DNA from: Tenodera sinensis
Lineage: Eukaryota; Arthropoda; Insecta; Mantodea; Mantidae
Reading direction: 5' to 3'
Assembly (NCBI GenBank): GCA_030765045.1
Contig: CM060964.1
Span: forward strand, 277,285,888-277,349,887
DNA length: 64,000 nucleotides
The position numbers were made by a program, and so were the translations under genes. Below, one piece after another: positions 56,360 through 64,000 of this stretch (position 1 is its first letter; the number at the start of each line of letters is the position of its first letter). The notes below the pieces were generated by a model that was given only the letters and a program-made list of their open reading frames with translations, was not told where the DNA came from and searched no databases.

Positions 56360-57060
56360 GAAATCTACATTTTTTGTTACAGTAAGATTTTATCATATTT
56401 CTTATGGTTTACCAGTTAGGCAAAAGTCATTTAGAATGAAGAGGACTGAAGAGGATATCCCTGAAAATTAAAGTTATGAATTTAGTTTGTCCTTAAAATA
56501 CATATGGTATTTAAATAAAAGTGTGCTTATCTCTGGCACAGAGAACCCGGGTTCGGTCCCCGGTACCAGCATGGGGATTTTATCCCCTCTGGGAGGTCTA
56601 GCACGAGGCACACTCAGCCTCGTTAGTCACTGGGGGACCAATTGAGTAGCTACTTGATGGAAAAGTAGCGGCCCCAGGTTGTGAAGACAGCATAACTGGC
56701 CGGGAGGGATCAGGACGCTGACCACATACCACCCTTCAGTATTGCACCCCACCAATACGTCTGTAGTGGGCCGAGATGGGGGACGCAGCAGCTGGGCAGT
56801 AAGGCTTGGCTCTTCATGGGCTGTAGTGCTGGGGCTTAGCTTAGCATTTAAGTAAAAGTCGTTGAAGCCATTTTTGAGAAAATTAAAATGTTTGTATAAT
56901 GTTCCATGTAAAGGGTAGTTTGGGATGGGGTATATTTTGTTGAAAAGGTTCATGTTACAGGCTTGGAAGATGCTAAACTTGAATACCGAGTTTGGGTTTT
57001 AATCAAGTTTTTGATTTTGAGCTATGCTGTTTACAACCCACCCTCCCACTCTTGTGGGAA
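56360..57060. repeat. Family A copy split by a SINE
   Basis: TTATGGTTTACCAGTTAGGCAAAAGTC and TTCCATGTAAAGGGTAGTTTGGGATGGGG match family A in inverted orientation relative to 3840-4160. The SINE 56523-56845 interrupts it at a 14-bp duplicated site. Confidence 0.7.
56523..56845 (+). mobile_element. tRNA-derived SINE, plus copy with 14-bp TSD
   Basis: Flanked by atttaaataaaagt (56509-56522) and atttaagtaaaagt (56846-56859), one mismatch. The tRNA head is 5'-shortened but keeps a B box (GGTTCGGTCCCCGG). The body matches 5556-5905. Confidence 0.9.
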
Positions 57061-57100
57061 ACCCACATATCATAACTGGGCATTAAACTAAACTGATTAT

Positions 57101-59288
57101 TAGGGCTAGGAAGTTCATGCATTTGCATGTTTTTTCATAGGGGTAAAAAATGTATGCTTTTACATTATGTGCACAAATTATGGAATTTTAAGTTATTTGG
57201 ACGTGATTTTATGGTGCATATAACTGCATATTTTCTTGATTTTGATAAATGCATATTATTTCAATACTATAGCCTCTATATAGCGTATTTTAATGATTTT
57301 TATGTTTTTTTTTCCACCTGGATAATATTTTTCATATTGGTAGAGTGGCATATGATGATGTAACTCGCGAGGTGGTGAGAAGCAATGCTGAGTCATGTTA
57401 TTATGTAGTGAATCCCCTGTTTCCATCCTTTCATTATATGTTTGTACGTAGAGAATAATCAGTGCACTATCTGAGAGGTTTATATTAACAAAGATAAAGT
57501 GCAGGTCAACGTTTTGAGCAGCATGATTATAGCAACGCTTGCCTGCCCACCAGTAGTTGTGTCGTGGTCTTCAAACGTAACAATGTTGTGAACTGGTTCC
57601 CTCCAAATTAAATTAGGCGTATAAAATGTTAAAAAGCTCTTCAAATGCCGAAAATAAAACCAACTTAGAGTGCTATATTAATTAATTCACAGAAAGGGTT
57701 TTCGGGTGATTTAATATCTACAGATAATAGGGTACTGTTTTTATGGAGGTGTGAGAAAAATGTAGGGAGTGAGAAAAGATTTCAAATAGTTCAGCACATA
57801 AACACAGCAAAACAAGGAGAATTTAATCAGAAAACTTGCAAACAAATAACCTGCTCTAAAACAATTAGTAGAGTGTTTAGGAAGTAGGGTTACTGAATTT
57901 TCCTTTGACTTGTGCCAAGTATTTTTAGCTGCTGATATTCCCTTGTCCAAAATTAATAATCCGATATTTAAAAACTTTCTTACCAAGTGTACTCAACAAC
58001 ATGTGCCTGAAGAAAGTACACTGCGCAAGACTGATATAGGGCATTGTTACAATAACGTATTGTCAAATATACAAACTTTAGCGCCTGTTGATGAAACCTC
58101 TGATTCTGAACGCCGTTCTATTGCTAATATAATAGTGGATGCCTTAAATAATGAACAAAAGACTACAGCTTATCTCCTTAATATGTGCAAATTGTCGGCC
58201 ACTGACAACGTAACTGTGACACAGTTTGTGATGGACTCTTTGAAATTACAATGCTCATGTGGAATCGAATACAACTGGTTGTTTTTATTTGTTACCTTAT
58301 ATGGTAAAATCAGGAAAAACTTTGAAAGGTATTTTTCCTAACTTAATTCATATAACTTGTTAGGCACACGCTCTTCATCAAATTTCTGAGACAATACGCG
58401 ATTCTTTCCCACTGGTAGATAGATTTGTGTCCAGTACAAAGAAAATTTTTGTTAAATCTCCTAAAAGAGTTAAGTTGTTTAGATCAACAGCACCTAATAT
58501 CCGACTTCCTCCTGCACCGGTGTTAACTCGATGGGGAACATGGGTCGATGCAGTTTTATATTATGCTGAGGCACATAGAAATAATCGAAGAGGTTGTTAA
58601 TTCATTGGATTCGAACGATGCTTCATCAATACAAACTGTGCAAAATATTCTGTCAGGCACTGGGTTAAGGAAGGATCTTAGTTTCATATCTGCCCATTTT
58701 TCTTTCCTACCAACAGCCATAACAGCATTGGAAGCTGTAGTATCTCCTTTGCATGAATCACTTACTGTGCTTGAAAAAACAATATGTGATCTAAGTTCGG
58801 TTCCTGGTAGCATAGGACAAAAAGTGAAAGAGAAAGTGAATTATGTAATTTCAAAAAATTCTGGTTATAAACACATGTGCGATATTCGAGACATCCTCGA
58901 AAGAAAGCCATCTGTCACACCAAGAGACTTGACTCTCTCTGTGAAGCAGTTAACATCATTTAAATATGCCCCTATAACGTGACGTGTAAAGAAGTTTTTC
59001 ACGTTACAAAAATGTTTTGCCAGACAATAGACAACGTTTTACTGTTGAAAATTTGTGTAGTGTTGGTTGTGAACAGCAATTTAGCAGTTAATAGTAGCAG
59101 CGGGACCACTTCTGCTTCAACCTCTAAGGAATAAGGTAACTTTATTATTTACACTAACTCGTCTACTGCAAAGGGATATGAACTGTTCTAATGAAATAGT
59201 GCATATTTCTTGGCATATTTTGAAGTTTTTAAGAGCATATTTGCATGCATATTTCAGTGTTTTTTAGGGAATGAACTTCCGAGCCCTA
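57101..59288 (+). mobile_element. Complete hAT transposon with 8-bp TSD
   Basis: TIRs TAGGGCTAGGAAGTTCAT at 57101 and inverted TAGGGCTCGGAAGTTCAT ending at 59288, flanked by perfect ctgattat at 57093-57100 and 59289-59296. The length is 2188 bp. It defines the ends of the family also found at 1-2046. Confidence 0.95.
57660..59091 (+). pseudogene. hAT transposase remnant
   Basis: Same protein as at 395-1841: VDETSDSERRSIANI, DNVTVTQFVMDSLKL, then PLHESLTVLEKTICDLSS and GYKHMCDIRDILERKPSVTP. Relative to copy 1 it has a 21-nt in-frame deletion before VDET, an 11-nt deletion near 58296 (frameshift) that removes the DAG catalytic segment, and a 1-nt insertion near 58570. A further deletion and TGA at 58980 remove the CDLERSFS motif, although DNRQRFTVENLCSVG is still readable before the final TAA at 59089-59091. 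The copies decayed independently. Confidence 0.87.
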
Positions 59289-59296
59289 CTGATTAT

Positions 59297-60716
59297 GCTA
59301 TGCCATTCATAGACTAGCTAATGTGTGCTCCATTCTAATGGTATAGATTGTGTAATTTAGTTGCATAAGTCCTTAATCAGCTATGGGACATCCATTTTTG
59401 AGGATCCTTTTCTAAAGCAATACACATTTTCACAATTTAAAACAATATTGAAAGCAATTTTGAGCACATCCATAAGAACATTATGCAAACTTGTATTCAA
59501 TGAACTTAAAAGCCCTCATCGGGCAGTTGAAATGACAGACATATAAGCTATGCACTTGCCCAACATAAACACGATAAGCACAAATTGCCAGATAACCAGT
59601 ATCTTCCTGAAGTTTTGCCTTTTTTAACATTCTGGAGCCCTATAGAAATTTTCAACAGATGCCTAAGCAAGTACTGTTACAAGTTAGAGGGTCTCGCGGG
59701 GAAAGTGAGTGAGTCAGCCAGCAAGTGCATTTCTGGTGCTACAAGAAGTGCTGTTGTTCAGACGAGTAGGTGACAACTGTGATGGCATACAGTGAGTGCC
59801 GTAACTGCTGGGTATTTGAGATGTCTTGTGCTTGACTCCCCAGTAGGTGAACTGTCCAGAAGAAGAGGCTGTGTTGTGCATATCTTACTACAGTGTGAAG
59901 AAAGTGAAGTGACAGTGACAATTGGAACTAGTTCACATTCATGAATTGACAGTGTGAGTTAAGTGAAGTTTCAGCAAAAGTTGAACTAGCTCATTTACCC
60001 ATTAACATCCAACTTATTTTTTTTTTGAAAAAAAAGGAACATTGTAGTGTATTAGTTCAGCATACAGTATGTCAACAATAATTTTGTTTGCCTTCTTATT
60101 CACCCAGTGTCCCAAAATCACTGGGTCTATAAATAATTTTATCAAAATATACCGTAATGTTGAACAAATACACTTCTGCCAAATTCATGTATTTTATGAT
60201 TAAACTTTATTTCTTAAAGCAAATGCAGATCATTTAAGCCCAAACCATGTGGTTACTGAAACATTTGGGGTGGTAAAAGCTTTTTATCAACTGTGGTAAG
60301 GTTCAAAACATCTGTGGCAGTGTTACATCACATTTTGGCAGAATCTCCAGTGGCATGCAATCCTTCAAACTTGTTTCTTTTCTTCCCATTTTTCATTTGG
60401 AGCATGACCATTTTCTGGAATTTTTTGGAAGCACATTTTTTTGTATCTTATTAGTCAGTTGCAAAGTTTTCTCTTTTTGGTTGACTTTTCAAACCTAGAG
60501 TCATTCGTTTCCTGTATGCCACTCTTTTCAGAGGCAATGAAATGTATCTCAGCTGGGCCGGGAACATCATTCATATTTACTATAATACCTGTAGTGCTCC
60601 ATTTTTATCAGTCAGTCAGTCTGTCTGTCTGTCTGTCTGGATCCAGAGGAAGAATCACATGAACTGTATCACAGTCATGAATTTTATTGGAAAAGTTATT
60701 GTCATAATATCCAGCA
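59297..60716. other. No gene seen; short (TCTG)n run
   Basis: AT-rich, with CAGTCAGTCAGTCTGTCTGTCTG at about 60612-60638. No convincing exon or element ends; I looked for a KAT14 exon and found none. Confidence 0.45.
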
Positions 60717-60989
60717 TAATTCCTTTGTGTGGCTAATGAAAAAGACAGGCTGCAGCGCAAACTGCAGTGATGTAATTGTCCTAGTCTGATCATGGTCCAG
60801 TGAAGTAAAACCACAATCGCCAAATATATCCATATTTTAAACAACCAAAACAATTGCTCGTTGAGTTCATATAAGAGAAACAGTTTCATCATGATGGCAT
60901 GCAATGTTAGCCATGTATCAGACTACCATTACTACGTAACTCTGATTCACGCTGCAGCCTGTCTTTTTGTTAGCTGTGTTCCTTTGAAT
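60717..60989. mobile_element. MITE with ~40-80-bp inverted ends
   Basis: Left AATTCCTTTGTGTGGCTAATGAAAAAGACAGGCTGCAGCG is mirrored by right CGCTGCAGCCTGTCTTTTTGTTAGCTGTGTTCCTTTGAAT. Weaker pairing continues inward (TAGTCTGATCATGG / CCATGTATCAGACTA). No coding sequence. Confidence 0.7.
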
Positions 60990-61049
60990 ATGTCATAATT
61001 ATTACATGCCATATCTCTGAATGTAATCTAAAAATAGTGGAAAGGAAAA

Positions 61050-61345
61050 ATGAAATAACTAACTTCTTCTTGCACAATGGCGTTACAGCCCAATGTCGGG
61101 CCTTAGCCTCTTTTATCCTTTTCCTCCATTCTTCTCTATCCAAAGTTAGTCTTTTCCATGCTGCAGTACTGAAAAAAAAAAGCTCTAGAATCAGAGTTCA
61201 TGGCATCTATCCATCTGTTCCTAGGTCTTCCAACTGGTCTCTTGCCATATATCTTCCCTTCCATAACCCTCTTTGGTATTCGATGTTCCCCCATTCTATA
61301 AATATGTCCAGCCCATTTTAACCTTTTTAATTTAATATAGGTTAC
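61050..61345 (-). pseudogene. LINE ORF2 C-terminal fragment
   Basis: The minus-strand reading KWAGHIYRMGEHRIPKRVME, then GRPRNRWIDAMNS, matches the WAGHxxRMxxxRxPKxVxEG...GRPRxRW segment that closes the ORF2 of many endonuclease-RT LINEs in arthropods. The rest is missing and the frame is broken by an A run at about 61170. Confidence 0.7.
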
Positions 61346-61499
61346 CAGGTCAGCACTTTTATATTTCTAATGCTAAAAAGAGCAAAGTGATAGAATTGAA
61401 ACAATATATGTATGTATATATAGTTTCTAGTAATGCTTGGTGTATTTGAACAGAAGGTACTCAGAAGGATCTCTGGAGCAGTGATGACAATAAGTAAAG

Positions 61500-61870
61500 A
61501 AGAGGTTGAGACAGAAATATACATTCATTGGAAGGGAGAGAAATTAGAAAAGTAAGATGCTATGAATACCTAGGTGCAATATTAACAAAAGACAGAAGAA
61601 TAGATCAAGAAATAAATAATAGGATCAAGAAAGCTATGAATATATATTATCAAATATATAATACAATAATCGGAAAGAGGGAATTAAATCAGTGAACAAA
61701 GATGAGGGTATACACAGCGTTATAGCAGTCAATTTTAATATATGCAAGTGAAAGTTGGACAATTCTAGGTAAACATGCAAGTAGAATAGGTGCGGCCAAG
61801 ATGAGATATTTAAGGAGAGTAGTTGGATTTACCAGGAGAGACCAAGTCAGGAATAATACTCGTGATGAAT
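61500..61870 (+). pseudogene. LINE reverse-transcriptase fragment
   Basis: Reads VRCYEYLGAILTKDRRIDQE, then ASESWTILGKHASRIGAAKM and RYLRRVVGFTRRDQVRN, the post-RT segment of the same type of LINE as at 61050 but in the opposite direction. In-frame stops are present. Confidence 0.75.
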
Positions 61871-61971
61871 GATAATAAATTTAGCCTACAGGCATCCCTT
61901 AAGGGCAAAGACCTGTTTACACAGGGACTAGCTCGTAAATAAGCTCCGAAGGTAAGCAAATCCTTGGGAGT

Positions 61972-62580
61972 TATTAATTATTGCTAACGGGCACTGGCAA
62001 AGACAAAAGACGGCAGTTCAAGTTCACCTCACAAGATTCCCCAGAGGAGGACCTATGAGGAGATGTTCGTGGACTCTTATGTCCCTTTGATGTACTGGGA
62101 TCAGACATACTATTTTCCTTGAGGAAGTCAATCTTTGTATAACTCTTCTTAAACTTTATCGGTGAAGCATCATATATCACGGGCTTGCTAGTCCTCGGTG
62201 TTGAGCTTGGTGCTTTTTTTGGTGATTTAATGCTGGTGTTCTTCTCACCTAGGGACCTTGTAGACGTTGACACAGATGTGCATGACGATGTCGAAGGCTT
62301 TGGAATTGAACTACAGGCTACAAGTGTCTTTTCTGATATTGTTGCCCCATTAATTTTGCTGGTCTGTGTTGAGATTTCTCATCTCGGTACCAGTTTAGCT
62401 GTAACAGTTATGGGTACCAGACCTTGGAACAGAGGATTGGCGCATACACAAGAGCTTCCGGGCTTCTGAGAAGGGCACCTTCTCTCTAACCTGTTTCTCT
62501 TGGGCAATCTCGGAAACTGGATGGCTGTTCACCTTTGCAGTTCACACATGACAGAACTGCAGAACATGCACCATCATGTA
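61972..62580 (-). pseudogene. Jockey-type gag (ORF1) fragment
   Basis: The minus strand reads SCVNCKGEQPSSFRDCPRE, a zinc knuckle in which the usual His is Gln, then after a frame change EKVPFSEARKLLCMRQSSVP and finally a Ser/Lys/Pro-rich tail (SIKSPKKAPSSTPRTSKP) ending at 61974. The order knuckle-FxEARKL-low-complexity tail is typical of Jockey-like ORF1 ends. Stops interrupt it. Confidence 0.7.
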
Positions 62581-62619
62581 ATTCATTTCTTATTTACCAA
62601 TTCTTATGCATGTATGTAC

Positions 62620-63466
62620 TGGGCGGCCCAAAAGAAAAATGCCACCAATGCTTATTATGTTATGTAGGATGACAAACTGATTGGTTTTCAAATAGGAACC
62701 CGTGTCTGGAATTGCACAGTTTGGACACTGGAGAGTGTTGAAGTTTGAGAACAAACGCTTCCAACAATTTGTTAACGTTCTTTTTGACATCTTAATACGG
62801 AGGGTTTGCAACCCTTTAGCCATCTGTGTACTCGGATGAAGGACCTGCACTTATAACATTCCTGCGTGTGTGCTAAATTTCTCCATAGACTCCTTGGTGT
62901 GCACCCTACTGTGTTACTTGTGTAGTTTCCAGTACAGTAACATTTTAAGAGCAATGTGACACATACCAGTACATAGCCGACGTGACTCCAGGACACTTTG
63001 ATATGAATGTGCAGAATCACCTCAACATCGCATATACAAATCAGTGGATTGATAGAGGTGCACCAGTTCCATGGCTACCACAATCACCAGATCTGACAGC
63101 TCTCGACTATTTTCTGTGGAGTTGTATCAAGAATATGGTGTATGGCACCCCTATAACGCCAACGGGGGACCTTATGGATCAAGTCCATGGAGCGACTGAA
63201 AATCTTCAAAGACAACCGCACCTATTGGATCATATGTATAAGGCTCACTCTGGCTGATATAGGCTCTGCAATGACATAGGAGGTACACTTGTAATTTAGA
63301 CAGTTCGGTTTTGGGTTTATTGACGAAATGTGAATGCATACCCATCTCACACATTGATGCATTACACCGTCCAAACCGTGCATTTCTTTACAGGGGTTCC
63401 TATCTCAAAACCGATGTTTGCCATCCTGCACAACATACTAAGCGTTGTCTGTGTTTTTGGGACAGC

Positions 63467-63468
<2 letters not shown>
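62620..63468 (+). mobile_element. Non-autonomous mariner-type element with ~100-bp TIRs
   Basis: The left end GGGCGGCCCAAAAGAAAAATGCC... and the inverted right end GGGCTGTCCCAAAAACACAG... remain alignable for about 100 bp, through TATGTTnTGnAGGATGnCAAAC and ATAGGAACCCnTGT. About 650 bp between the TIRs holds only the C-terminal part of a transposase. The right end abuts a (GT)n tract. Confidence 0.82.
62970..63300 (+). pseudogene. DDE transposase C-terminal fragment
   Basis: Reads TPGHFDMNVQNHLNIAYTNQ, then WIDRGAPVPWLPQSPDLTAL and DYFLWSCIKNMVYGTPI. SPDLTALDYFLW carries the last catalytic Asp of IS630/Tc1-like DDE_3 transposases. The expected QQDGAP has become VTPG-, so the second Asp is lost, and the N-terminal half is deleted. 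Confidence 0.8.
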
Positions 63469-63521
<53 letters not shown>

Positions 63522-63565
63522 CGCGCGGGGGTGTGTGTGTGCGCGCGCGTGCGTGTGTGTGTGTA
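63469..63565. repeat. (GT)n/(GC)n tract
   Basis: About 43 bp of GT, then alternating GC blocks and more GT. Alternating purine-pyrimidine over nearly 100 bp gives Z-DNA potential. The Cys/Val-rich open frames are artefacts. Confidence 0.95.
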
Positions 63566-64000
63566 TACAGAGAGATCAAAATACATGTGAACCGCTACGC
63601 TGTGTTTTTCCACTGCGAACATGCAAATACAATAACAGCAGCTGATGTACACAAGGTCATGAGCATTACTTGTTTTTCTCTGCTCTGCTCACAATCAGTA
63701 TTGAGTTGATGCGATATCGTGCGGCTGCAGAATTACCAGTATGCTATATGAGTTAGTCCTGTACTTCGTCACAAAGTGTATTATGGCTCAGCATTTGTTT
63801 ACTACTGCGCAGCATGTATTTATTATGATTTTTATCGAGTCAACAGCTGACCCCCTAAGATTTCTATCTCTGTGGTAACTTAAAGCATAAAGTGTACAAG
63901 ACATACCCGCACACCCTGGAAGAATTAAATATCCGTCAGGAAATTGCCAGCATTTCTCAACGTGAACTACGGTGAGTGATGGATAATTTCCTAAAGAGGT
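63566..64000. other. No gene seen
   Basis: Nothing recognisable as coding, structural RNA or terminal repeat. Confidence 0.45.

Noticed and set aside
61974..62273. Ser/Lys-rich minus-strand host gene
   Set aside because: Its upstream continuation contains a Jockey-type CVNC zinc knuckle and a FSEARKL motif, so it is a retrotransposon ORF1 tail.

Overview
This window is AT-rich eukaryotic DNA, most likely from an insect or another arthropod. The evidence is a multi-exon host gene with long transposon-filled introns, R1-, Jockey- and Ty3/Gypsy-type retroelements of the kinds common in insects, Tc1/mariner and hAT transposons, tRNA-derived SINEs, and long (TTA)n microsatellites. I cannot name the species. 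A polyneopteran insect with a large genome would fit, but that is inference. No CRISPR array, rRNA gene or bacterial-type operon was seen.

Host genes are few. On the + strand, four exons between 46036 and 55720 encode the N-terminal part of a KAT14 (CSRP2BP/ATAC2) homologue: the zinc-finger and GYFxW/FRSG regions of this ATAC histone-acetyltransferase subunit. The catalytic GNAT domain must lie beyond the window. The last exon of an unrecognised gene ends at 2719 with its poly(A) signal. Two small exons at 43101-43385 may start a third gene.

The rest is a layered record of transposition. 1-10 kb: a hAT copy, a pentanucleotide array, mariner debris, SINEs and a Gypsy gag-pro fragment. 10-16 kb: a nearly intact R1-clade element flanked on both sides by trinucleotide microsatellites. 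16-19 kb: a satellite with a 294-bp unit, then a 317-bp palindrome. 19-24 kb: Gypsy gag. 25.9-31 kb: a hAT-like element with a perfect 8-bp duplication and a Jockey fragment inside it, then a mariner-type element with three coding lesions. 31-37 kb: two decayed Gypsy elements. 37-41 kb: a long-inverted-repeat element interrupted by a solo LTR and by a Tc1-like element. 46.3-53.4 kb, all in KAT14 intron 1: a second long-inverted-repeat element carrying a hAT insertion, then a 5'-truncated non-LTR element with a minisatellite in its 3' region. 54-57 kb: microsatellites, a second palindrome and two oppositely oriented SINEs. 57-59.3 kb: a second copy of the first hAT family, with complete ends and target duplication. 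60-63.5 kb: a MITE, LINE debris and a long-TIR mariner-type element.

The most interesting observations are: (1) a 497-bp solo LTR (38615-39111) with five perfect contiguous heat-shock pentamers just upstream of a TATA box, which looks like a heat-inducible retroelement promoter; (2) two palindromic elements (18771, 54649) that keep a CTGAAGAT...GAAACGT core around a hairpin whose sequence differs but still pairs, suggesting a selected RNA structure; (3) an R1-clade element apparently inserted into a trinucleotide microsatellite; (4) a minisatellite seeded by the 3' end of a LINE coding region; (5) several nested insertions whose target duplications can be read directly.
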